From Rotaria sordida (lineage: Eukaryota > Rotifera > Eurotatoria > Philodinida > Philodinidae), in the NCBI GenBank assembly GCA_905250125.1, contig CAJNOL010000559.1, forward strand, positions 59,865 through 123,864: DNA of 64,000 bases. The letters run 5' to 3'. The translations under genes were made by a program, and so were the position numbers. A model generated the notes under the pieces. That model saw only the letters and a program-made list of their open reading frames with translations, was not told where the DNA came from and searched no databases. Below are positions 25,045-36,300 of the stretch, piece after piece. The stretch's first letter is position 1. Each line of letters opens with the position of its first letter.

Positions 25045-25972
25045 TACTTAGGTCAGTCCAAAAGTAGTTGCGGAGGTATATCAATTTCTTATAGAAAGTT
25101 CTGAGGAACTTTTTTTCTATACAGTCTGATAGAGAAAAGAAAGCTCTATTTTTCTATGATATTTGATCATACTTTAACTAATATGATGATAATCAATTTT
25201 TCATAAGACTTTTTTCTTTAACATGTCTGCTCGTTGTACTAGCTCACAATGAGTCAGACCGGTTAGTTTTTTTAGTCCACTAATACATTATATTAATAAC
25301 CAAAATATGCCATAAGATGCAGCGTGAAAAGCTCTACAATTTCCATACGACCATTTATTTTCTAGTTGCACCTTTTTTTTTCAAAATGGACAAAGTTTTG
25401 AGTGATCGAACTTTGGCCGTTGTAAAAACTGATCGTATAGAATTTTCCTTTCTCTCAAAACAATTTCAATAAACCTTACTATGTAGATTGTAGAGCTTTT
25501 CACGCTGCATCTTCTGGTGTATTTTGTTTTTCTTTTGATAAAGCATATTAGGTGATAAAATGATCAACAACAAAAAATGAATTCGTCGTGTATCAAAAAC
25601 ATTATCTTTTTCATGATTGAAATTTGGTTGCTGAAAATTTAGTCTATTTTAAGAACAAAATGTGCAACTAGAAAATAAATGGTCTTATGGAAATTATAGA
25701 GCTTTTCACGCTGCATCTTATGGCATATTTTGATTGTTAATACAACTAACAAGGAAATGAAAACTGCGATGTACAACTTACAACGAGCAGACATGTTAAA
25801 GAAAAAAGTCTTATGAAAAATTGATTATCATCATATTAGTTAAAGTATGATCAAATAGCATAGAAAAATAGAGCTTTCTTTTCTCTATCAGACTGTATAG
25901 AAAAAAAGTTCCTCAGAACTTTCTATAAGAAATTGATATACCTCCGCAACTACTTTTGGACTGACCTAAGTA
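25045..25972. mobile_element. Long palindromic TIR element, family C (Tc1/mariner-type ends)
   Basis: The ends read CTTAGGTCAGTCCAAAAGT and its exact reverse complement, each flanked by TA, the usual target duplication of Tc1/mariner elements. Arms of about 200 nt are nearly identical, through the aacatgtctgctcgttgt segment. The centre holds three copies of a gatgcagcgtgaaaagctcta-like phrase in both orientations. There is no intact ORF. The high arm identity suggests recent insertion or recent copying. Confidence 0.8.
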
Positions 25973-26655
25973 TTTTTTCAGAGGATTCCGTTATGATTTC
26001 CAATAGAGTAAATAATAAATTTTATATTAAATGAAAGCTCGTCAAAAACGGAATTTATTACTATTAAATAATAAAGATTATGAAGAATTTCGTATGCTGA
26101 ACTCTCGAAATTTGTAATATTTTATTGACTATCAGTATGAGAAAACTTATTTATGAGATAAAGTTCGAACTAAATGTAATACAAAATTAGGTTTATTTTT
26201 TCAACATATAATGAATGCAATCAATAATCAATATGACAATCGTTAGCGTTCTTTACTGTATGAACTCCTCAGGCTGAAACTGTCCAACAGGATCCTATCG
26301 GATCTATGAATTGTTCGACGGGATGCCGACAGTCGGATTTCGATAATAGGATCCGTCGTCATCCAACAGCTGGGAACTTATCAGATCCGACGATATCCAA
26401 TAACATAAATGTTCGGGCATCCGGAGAGACTAATTAGCGCCATATGTATATACCCAGGTTTTATAATCTATGATCATATACAATGTTATAGGGTTCTCCA
26501 CTTAGGAACATCATAGAAATTTCATTTTTTTCCTATTGAAAGAGTAAAGCTTGAACTGGAAAAAACAACCAAAGAAAAACAATTTTCTAGGATTAATTTT
26601 GAGTGAGAAAAAGTTCGATATGCAACATATTGTTTTTACATTTTTTCTTGAAAAC

Positions 26656-28068
26656 TATCCGGTTGGCACATAAGTTCTGCACTTTTTTGTTTTTTGGTTC
26701 AACAGTAAATTTATTTTTCAACAAAGATATACAAACATCAATCAGCAATATAATCACCATTGTTTTCAACAACATTCGCCCATCTTTCTGACAATAGTTC
26801 AATTCTACGTCTGTAGAAACTAGCCGGTTTTGATTCGAAAAAGGCAGTCAGGTCGGATTTTAGCTCATCGAAGTCTTCATAGTGTTTATTGCACAAATAG
26901 TTACGAAGAGATAGGAACAGATGATAATCGGTTGGTGAGAGGTCTGGTGACCACGGCGGGTGTGAAAGAACTTCCCATCCTAACTGTTCGATTTTTTGCT
27001 GAGTCAACTTTGCCACATGAGGTCGACTGTTGTCATGAAGAAGGATGACGTCTTTTTGATTCGCCAAAGTCGGTCGCTTTTGAAGTAGAACTTCATTCAA
27101 TCGCTGCAATTGTTGAGAGTAGACATCGGCGGTAACCGTTTCATTGATATCTAACAACTCGAAATAGATGACACCGCTCATATCCCACCAAATGCACAGC
27201 ATTATCTTCTTTGGATGCAAGTCGAGTTTCACATCCGGCAATGGTTTTTGATCAGGATCAAGCCACTGCCTTCTACGATAGACGTTGGCAGAACACACCC
27301 ATTTTTCATCTCCAGTAACAATTCGTTCTAAAAATGGGGTGTGCTTCTGTCTGGAAAGTAGTGAAGCACAAATCGATGCTCACTGAGCCAAGTTGTCTAT
27401 GGACAATTGGTGTGGAGACGAACTTTCGTATTTATGAACCTTGTCGAGAGCATGAAGGTGACGCTCCACTGTCGAGTGGTGACAGTTGAGTTGTTCGGCT
27501 AATTCGCGTGTTGCTTGACGTGGATCAGCGTCGAGTAAAGCTTGCAACGCTTCATCGTCAAAGTCCACAGGTCGCCCGGAGCGAGGTTTATCCGTCAAGG
27601 TGGTATCTTCGGAATGGAACTTGGAAAACCAACGGCGACAAGTGGAACTGTCGATGGCTTTCTCCCCATATGTATCACAAATATTTCTTGCTGCTTCGGC
27701 TGCTGTTGAGCGTCGATCGAACTCGTAGAGCATACAGTGTCGAATATGAATTTTTTGTTCATCCATTTAATTCGAAACAAGATAACAACAGAATAGAAGA
27801 GGATATGTTTATTTATATAACGATCAGAGTCTCACAAAATACAAAATACGCAATAGCGATATTATTACATAGTAAGCAGGAAAGATCAAGGTCAATATCG
27901 ATGTTTGTTTGACCTTGAGAGAACAGAAATAAATGTATAGTAATGAGATGAAAGAAAACAGAAGAACGAAAGAAATACATACATAACGAAAAGAGAATAT
28001 CTTTGTTGAAAAATAAATTTGTTATTAGACCAAAAAACAAAAACGTGCAGAACTTATGCGCCACGCTA
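26656..28068 (-). mobile_element. Mariner transposon, near-complete, one in-frame stop
   Basis: Terminal inverted repeats carry CATAAGTTCTGCAC and then TTTTTGTTTTTTGGT, on the left from about 26662 and on the right ending about 28066, with TA dinucleotides outside each. Subterminal sequence (ttatttttcaacaaagat) is also inverted. The element is about 1.4 kb, close to the usual 1.3 kb of mariners, and contains one transposase frame on the minus strand. It lies in intergenic DNA away from the flanking genes. Confidence 0.9.
26738..27766 (-). pseudogene. Mariner transposase, DD34D, interrupted by one TGA
   Basis: The frame runs from ATG 27766 to the stop at 26738, about 342 codons, the standard mariner length. 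Its only lesion is a TGA at 27382-27380. The N-terminal half has the two helix-turn-helix DNA-binding regions, with RRWFSKFHSED and GRPVDFDDEAL segments between them. The C-terminal half has the catalytic triad: D in CIWWDMSG, D in LLHDNSRPH and D in PTDYHLF. Exactly 34 residues separate the last two, the mariner signature. The C-terminal YRRRIELLSERWANVVENNG is typical too. With the stop in place no full transposase can be made without readthrough. The gene is otherwise well preserved, so inactivation looks recent. Confidence 0.92.
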
Positions 28069-29928
28069 ATAAATTGATGATAAAATAGTCCTTACAAAAC
28101 TTTATCGACTTTCATACTTTAGAAAGTTTTTCAGAAATTCTTTAGCAGTAAATAAAGCATATTATACATCTTTGTTTTAATAGAAACCATTACTTTGCAT
28201 GGGTACAGACAAAACATTGAAAAAAATTCATTATCCAAAACTTAAACATATTGTTAAAGCTTAAAATTAATTTGAATCTGTAGAAAATTGTATGTTGTAT
28301 CTTAAAATATGTTTTAGAAAAAAACAGGGAAAAGCGACTTTAAGATTTTGACTGTGAAACTTATAGTCACCTTTGTTCACTGTGTGGAAACTATTGCTTA
28401 GGCTAGATGATTTATTTTTTGAAATTAATGAAAAACTTGTCAAGTGCTTCGGTCGTAAAGTGAATCAAAAAATAAATTACCAAAGCTTATTTGAAAGAGT
28501 GATCAAAAAATACTTTCAGTTTCTATAATTGGGGAAATAGATGCTCTTGATGTAAGAGATATGTGTGAAGAGGACAGAAGGTGTAGCAACTTTTTTTGAT
28601 GATATTTGGTTCAAACTTTACTTTTCCAATATAAAAAACAAACTGAATTCTCTATGATATTTCTGAGTGAAAAACCATGAATTGAGATTTCGACAATTAT
28701 TTTTCAATGTTTTCTTGTTGTTGCTGACATTTGATTTGAATTTGTAAGAGGTTAATATCCGTTGATTTCAAATAATGAGATATTCTTTTAATAATATAAT
28801 ATTTGTCTACTAACAAGAAGACTTTTGAAAACTGACTTTTATGTGTTGTTTTTCTTTTCAAAACTCATGTTTCGGATAAGTTTTTCGTTTTAGTTTTAAA
28901 AAAAACAACAACAATTTTTCTCTTGATTTCATATGTGAAAATGATATCCAAGAGATTTTTAAGATTAATACATCAAAATTCTAAAATATTTCAATTGAAC
29001 AAGACCTCTATTTAACTGATGATAATTTGGTGTAACTAAAAAGACATCGTACTTCTTAATAAAAAAAACAACTACCAAATGCTAAAAAGTATTTTACTAT
29101 GCTCCTAAGTAGTACACGTTTTTTACTCTCAAATACAAAAAAAGGTGATAAAAGTAAATCATTAGATTCATATATTGAAGAATGTGAATTGAAATTTATT
29201 GTTCAAAAAGTTTTATTTGAAAAATTAAATTTTTTTTCTCGAGTCTATTATTATTAAGATGAGAAGCACTGTATTTACGTAATCCTTCACGAGCTTCAAT
29301 TTTCTATACTTTTTATCTAACAAAAGATTTTCACTGATCATCATTTTCAGCATGGCCAACTATCGATCACTCTTACATGGGGAAGATTCGAACTTAAAAG
29401 TGAAGAAAGTTCAATCTACTATTAAAAAGACAACGATCGATAGCATTTGAAACGGCAGTGATTGTATTCTTGAGCAGCATTGAATGCTCTAAATGAACAA
29501 TTCTTATATCGAAAGTGTATTTGTATGTCACTTTGTTCCATCGTCAAATGCTAAACTATCAGTTCTGCTAAAAGAAATTCTGTAACGACCGGGATTTTCT
29601 GAATAGATCAACTTGAGTTAAAGGCAACTGATAACAGATGTAAACAGTTTCTGTCCTAAAAATAAAAGTTTCCAAAAAAATTGCTTTTACCATTGACGAG
29701 AAATATATTTTACAATGTATAAAACACCTAAAATTCTGTAAAACTTGGCCGTGCCGATATGTAATGATGTATATCGAATGAATATTCATTTTAGTTGATA
29801 CTAGTCGAATCTTAGTTATCTGTTAAACCGATAGATTTTCGTTTTTAAAATATATATCAGCAAGAATGTATCATCTTCATGGTTAAAATCTAGTTACTAG
29901 AGATGGCAGCCAATCAGCTGATAAGAGA
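28069..29928. other. Intergenic DNA
   Basis: No protein of note. It contains the second copy of the small GATTCGAACTT hairpin repeat (29354-29455). ORFs are short and unrecognised. Confidence 0.4.
29354..29455. repeat. Small hairpin repeat, copy 2
   Basis: It shares CCAACTATC-ATCAC, GATTCGAACTTAAAAGTG and AACGAT-GATAG blocks in order with 5493-5567. CTATCGATC pairs with GATCGATAG, so the base that differs from copy 1 differs on both sides of the stem. Confidence 0.5.
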
Positions 29929-30507
29929 ACTTCTTCAGCTGTCCACTTCCGATTTCAATGATTTTTTGCTCATAGATACTATGTAGTGTTTTCATAAAAC
30001 CTCGAAAAGAATTTGAGTTGGACTGAGCTATCGAGTTTTCTTTCTAGAGACTCTAGGTTTTCGGAAAACTCTTATTTTTGATATTTGATCTGAAACTTTG
30101 AGCATTGAGAGAACTCAGCTAGATTGGCTTCCATAAAAAAAAGACTGACAAATTTTGAACAATGTCTCTTCGATATATAAAGCATTTAAAAAGTGCATGT
30201 TATACACACTATCCACGGAAAAGGATCTATATCGTGAAAGTCTCATACCTCGAAGAGATATTATTCAAAACTTGTGAATTTTTTTTATGTACGCTAGTCT
30301 AGTTGATTTTTTTTATATGCGCAAAGTTTCAGATTGAAATTCGGAAATATGAGTTTTCCAAAAACCCGAAGCTACTAGAAAAAAATTTGATAGCTTAATG
30401 AAACTCAAACCATTTTAGGATTTTTATGAGAACTCTATGTAGTATGTATAGGCAAAACAATCGTTGAAATTGGAAGGGAGCAGTTGAAAAGTTTACACTT
30501 CTACTAT
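29929..30507. repeat. Foldback inverted repeat
   Basis: The left arm (cttccgatttcaatgatttt, then ctctaggttttcggaaaact) matches the right arm in reverse complement (agttttccaaaaacccgaag, then aatcgttgaaattggaagg). The arms cover about 250 nt each with many mismatches. No ORF. Confidence 0.65.
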
Positions 30508-31969
30508 TAATTCAACAATTTTGACAAATATTTCAAAAATTATTCCTATACGAAACAATTAATCTTATTCAATTAGTTAATATAAAGATATAATGTATGA
30601 TCAAATACAAATAATAATTATTTATGAATATTTAATTGCAATTTCAAGGAGTTAATAAATAACTATAGGAAGATTGTTTTTTAATTCTTTTTATTTACAA
30701 TAGAATATAAAAATTGATGTATTGATATTATTCAAAATCCGAAATATAGATTTCAATAGTTTTTGAAATTATTACGACAGTATAATTGATTTTGATTCGA
30801 CACGAAAAACTAATAATTCTTGCATGAAATAATAAATTAAAATAAAGAGACAATCATTATAAAAAATGTTTGATATTATAATGCAATGTGTTTGATTATA
30901 TCTCAATACTATTTCGCATAATCGACAAAAAATAAAATATAATCATGACAGCAAAAACAACATATGATTAGACATACAATGAAGAGGTAAAAGAAAATGT
31001 CGCAAATAAATCATACTTATAATAACAGACACAAACATTTACATATGACAATCGATTTTTACAAATAGCACGAACGTAAAATTTACTATTCGATTGTTTT
31101 GAATCTAAAATAAATTCTTTTATCAGTCAATGTAAGTTCTATAATATTAAATATTTGTTGCTGAAATCATCAACATTTGATATTCAATATAAAGGAACTA
31201 AGCCGAACCCGATTCACCAGAACAAATATTATATAGGCAGATCAGATTAAATTGATAGCTCTAGTCAAATTTTTTGGTTTTTCATCGCTAATATACCTTC
31301 GAAATGTCTCCTATCAAATGTCATATGAGAGCTTTTCGCTATTAGTTAGTACTTTTATTAAACCTCATTCTCAAAATCTCTAGCAGGAAAAACTCGCTCT
31401 GTGATTATTCTTTGTATGTAAAATTCTCTTAACGATAATAACTATTGTTCATTTCAAAGATGCTGTGATACATACAGAAAACTTTGTTGTTTCTCGAAAT
31501 CAATTTTCGCACAAAAAAAAATTGCACAATCACCCCGTTTCTTTTGTTTTGAAAAATATTGCACCATTGATTTTTACAAAAAAAAATGTATTTTTTGAGG
31601 TAGACACTCCACATATAGTCTACAAACTTCAGCTCTATCGGACTTATTATACAGCTGAGAAAGTGGAGCAATTTTCTTAAACTAAGAATAGCTTTTAAAA
31701 TAAAATGACAAATAAATAATTGAAAAAGATAATTTTTATTAAAATGCAAAATCAAAAATAGAAATTTTAAATCTCTTATTTTCTTTAATACAAATAATTC
31801 CAAAAAAAAAAGTATTCGAATTCCAATTAATTCTTTTTTGATATTATGTAAGTATCAAAAATTAAGATTTTAATCTTTTGTGAATAACAAAAGAAAATTA
31901 ATTTCTTATCATTGTTGTACAAATCGACCAATAGAAAAAAAAACCTACGGTTAGGTGTTCTGATATTTT
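30508..31969. other. Intergenic DNA
   Basis: Very AT-rich, with no motif or repeat structure that I can support beyond A/T runs. Confidence 0.35.
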
Positions 31970-32260
31970 TTGGACTATAATGTATATGGTTAAATAGAGC
32001 GTGACGAGTTGATCAAAATTAGGTGCATTTTGAATTTTTTATATTTTCTTTAAAATTTCAAAGCTGTTTTATTTAAGATTTATCAAAAATAAAAACTAAA
32101 TCTAGGAAACTAATTTATAAATTAGTTTGCTAGATTCAGTTTTTTTTTCATTAAATCTCAAACAAACAGTTTTGAAATTTTAAACGAAATGTAAGTATTG
32201 AAAATGTACATAATAGTGAACATTTGTCACGCTCTATCTAACATATATATTAAGAAAAGA
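31970..32260. repeat. Hairpin MITE centred near 32113
   Basis: A nearly perfect palindrome is centred on AACTAATTTATAAATTAGTTT (split here across its axis). The ends read ATAGAGCGTGACGAGTTGATC and, inverted, TTGTCACGCTCTATCTAAC. It is about 290 bp in total and has no coding capacity. It lies about 380 bp upstream of the homeodomain-BRCT gene. Confidence 0.75.
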
Positions 32261-32637
32261 AAAAAAAAGTTTTGTCATATTTCTGATATCTTACGTCATT
32301 TTTTCTACTAAAACTTTCGATTTTTCTTTAGAAAAAAAAACCTAGTCTTTCTTGTAATCCGAATATTAATCATCTCCAAACGAATGAATGAACTCTCTTA
32401 TTCATATCTTGTTTTTTTTGTTCCTACGATAAAACAAACCTTCGAGTTGTTTATGATAGAGGTCGTTATTTATCATTACCTAACTTTTGAATTATATGTC
32501 CAAGTATAATAAAGTCTAATTGGTTGATAAGTTTGACCGTTCGATCTGGCAGATAGGATTTGTTTGTCAACAAATGTATGAAGGGTGTCATACGTTTCTG
32601 ATACAGAAATATCTTAATTATAATATTTAAGATTATT

Positions 32638-33360
32638 ATGGATCTAGAAGTTGATGATGATGATCTTCGTTCATTATCTGAACGTATTTTACCTTTAACA
32701 TCTACATCTTATACTAATAATACATCTCCTCGTAATAATAGTCGTACTCGTTTATTAAAACCACAAAAAAGTATTTCATATAACAATCAATTATATAATG
32801 AAGAAACATCTTTACCACTAACAGCAAATACAGGTGATATAATACAAATGAGTGATGGTACAAGAAAGAAATATAATGGTTCATCATGGCGTCGTATGTG
32901 TTCAAAACCAAATTGTACTTATTATACACAAAGTCAAGGTTTATGTAAACCACATTTAGCTGCATTAAAAAAACGTAAAATATTTAAAAATGATAATAAT
33001 GATTTATCAATAACACAACAAATAACAACTGAACAAGAACAACCAAAAAAAGGTGATATTATTATTTTATCAAATGGTATACGAAAAAAATTCGATGGAC
33101 GACAATATCGACGTATTTGTAATAAATCAAATTGTACTATAGTTGTACATGGAAGTGTTGAATATCAAAATGGGTTTAGTATTTTTTTTTTCTTGTTTAA
33201 ATTTTTTTTTATTTTTATCAATATTATTTTCATTTAGTTTCTGTCCACAGCATTATCAAGAATTTCGTGGTAAAACTACTAGTCCATCTTTACCTTGTCC
33301 TGAAACTGAACAGCAATTTTTATCTGAACCTTCTTCAAATCTATTAATACAATCTATAAA

Positions 33361-33391
<31 letters not shown>

Positions 33392-36300
33392 CGTAAACGT
33401 CGTCGACTAAAATCTCCATCAATTACTAATCATTCTCAATCATCAATATTTGATACAATAAATAAAAATTCTATACCAAAACCTAATCGTCGTTTATCAA
33501 TAGCTGTTATTCCAGCATCTGTTGATATAAATCATCCAAATAAAGGTGATATTATTGAAATGGAAAATGGTTCAAGAAAAAAATTTGATGGTGTTGTTTG
33601 GCGTACAATTTGTTCAATGCCAGGATGTTTAATAGCTGCACAACGAAATGAATTATGTCGAAAACATTTTATTAAACTTAATGGTAAACCAAATACAGCA
33701 CCAACTATGGCTATGAATATTATTGGATCAGGAACAATGGTTATGCCAAGAACGAATAGTACTTCATCATTAGATGAAAAAATAGGTTAATTATCAATGA
33801 GATTTTCTTTTTTTTTTTTTCTAATGGATCATCGAAAATTTGGTAGATAAGATGTTTGTTCATTTTTTACTTCTGATAGAATTTTAGACTCTTCGAGTAT
33901 ATGAGGCAGACGAGGGAACAACTCGAAATAATACTTCATGTTTGAGACGACATGCCAGTCATTACGTAGAACAAATCGGACAAACGAGTTTTGACTTAAA
34001 ACCTCTTCCATAGGTAGATTACAATCTCCTTAAAATTTCAGCTAAAAAGAGTAGTCTCTTCTTGAGATATCAAATCCACAAAAAAAAAACTAGGTTTTCC
34101 GTCCTTTTGTTAGAATATCATGGTTTTTTAGACGATTCTAATGACTTCAAAAGTTGTTGACAGGCAAAGTTTTAAGCTAAAATTCATTTATCCGAGCTTT
34201 TCTTTGTCTCAACAGACCCTACCCTAATGATTGGAATCTCATCTCAAACACGAGGATGATTCCTTCGTTAGAAATTCTATCTTAGCTTTTGTTCGAATGC
34301 AGTGAAATAAATCTTAAAGAACGTAAAATTCTGAATAAAATGACGGGTCGCTGCGGTTTTTACGATCTTCCTTTAAGAAGTTACAGGCATCACAAAACAC
34401 ATTTTTTCGTTCTTTGTGATATCTGTAGCTTCCCAAGAGAAGGTCATAAAAACTGTAGCAACTCCTCATTTTATTCAGAATTTTACGCTCTTTAAATTTG
34501 CATTATCAAAAAAAACAATTTCTACAAAGTCTTCAAAGACCTGAAATATACAGTTTTCAGTATTTTAGAAACCTTGCCATCATAATCTATCAATGAAATT
34601 CTGGAATATAATGTCTTAAATAGAGCTCTTCATTGGCTATTCAAATCATTTTAAGCAAAATAATTTATAAAAAAAAAAAAAAGTGTTCTAAACTTTTGTT
34701 CGTCATTACATCAAACAGATTTTCAATTAAGATAATCTATTAGTTTCAATTTGTGTACAATCATTCTCATAATTCGAAATATTAATAATATCAAAATATC
34801 AAAACTTTATTCTAGAACTTCATGATTCACAAAAGAAGGAAACAATTTCAAATATAAAAGAAGAATCAGTAGATTATGATGATAATCAACAAGAAGAAAC
34901 AAATATTGATAATATATCATACAGTTATAGTGCTTCAGGTTAATTTTGTTTTTTTTTTTGTATTTTTTATTATACATATATATGATGTTTAGATGATGAT
35001 ACACAAAATAAACAAGAACAATCATCATCTCTAATAGATGAAGATAATTTAGGTGCACAAATAGATCATACATTAATCAATGCACTTTCAGCTAGTCGAG
35101 AAAAATTTCCAACAAGTATAAAATATTCTTTTATTAACAAAAAAAAAAAAAACATTTATTTTATTTTTTTTCATTTAGCTTATTTAAAAAAATGGCTTCG
35201 AGAACATCGTACTCATCCATATCCAAGTAATCAAGAAAAATTACAATTAGCTAAACAATCATCAATAACATATGATCAAGTAACAACATGGTTTAATAAT
35301 GCACGAGCTATACTTCGACGTCGTCAAGCTAAATTACGACATTCATTTGATACTGTTGATGATGATAATAATAATAATAATAATAATAATAACGATGATG
35401 ACGATAATGAACAATTATCATATGAAAATAAAAAACGTTCTGAATCTTCAAGAGGTAAAAATCAGAAAAAAAAATCAATAAAAAAAAACCCAAAATATCA
35501 ATTTTAGGTCTTCTTCCTCCTCCTCCTTCTCGATCATTACCTTTATTTAATGGTATATGTTGTCGTTCAATAGGTATACAATGTAATCCTTCAACAGTCG
35601 ATCAAACAACATTAACATCAACAAAAATATCTGTTATGACAGATGATGAATTAACATCAGATCGTACAATAAGAATTTTAACACCATCAAGTCGAGTATT
35701 TAAAACAAATTATCTTAAAAGAAATAGTAGTCATGAATTTTTATTAAATGGAATTAAAATTGAAGATGAAAATGAACGAGAAAAAAAAATTATTGTTACA
35801 AGTACTTGTCTTGATGATGATCAAATGGTAAGAGAACACAATAGAAAATTTCATATGTCCATAAAAGACTTGAACAAATACGTGTAAGAACTTGTCGAAT
35901 CTAGATGTGGATTCGAAAAGTTTGAACTTCACGAACTCTAGTATGAGTATACACACAGTATGATTCACTTAGTTTTTCTTATAATTTCAAACAATGTTTT
36001 AGTTATTCAAGAGTTTCAATTTTCTGTTTATTCAGTCGTTGTACATACGTAGGTCTGACCAAAAGTTCTAAGAACATTAAATAGTAATGGAAAAATAATG
36101 AGATATTTTCAATTTTATTTTATCAAATCCTGAGCATAGTTACCATGATTATTTATATCCGGGTCAATCCGTTCTAACAATTTATAAAAAGTTTCTTTGA
36201 CCTCTTTTTCTAAAAAAATTTTAGCTACCTTGGATACCACATGAGCTAATTATATTTCGTTTGTTTCAAAAAATTTAATGGAATTTTGTTCGATCATGTC

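Noticed and set aside
31429..31803. 124-residue minus-strand ORF
   Set aside because: Hydrophobic, Phe/Leu/Lys-rich composition expected from AT-rich DNA; no family features.
33786..33790. Stop codon after exon 2 as the true gene end
   Set aside because: Possible, but skipping it through the phase-1 gttaat donor gives an open frame through all later exons; kept only as the alternative model.
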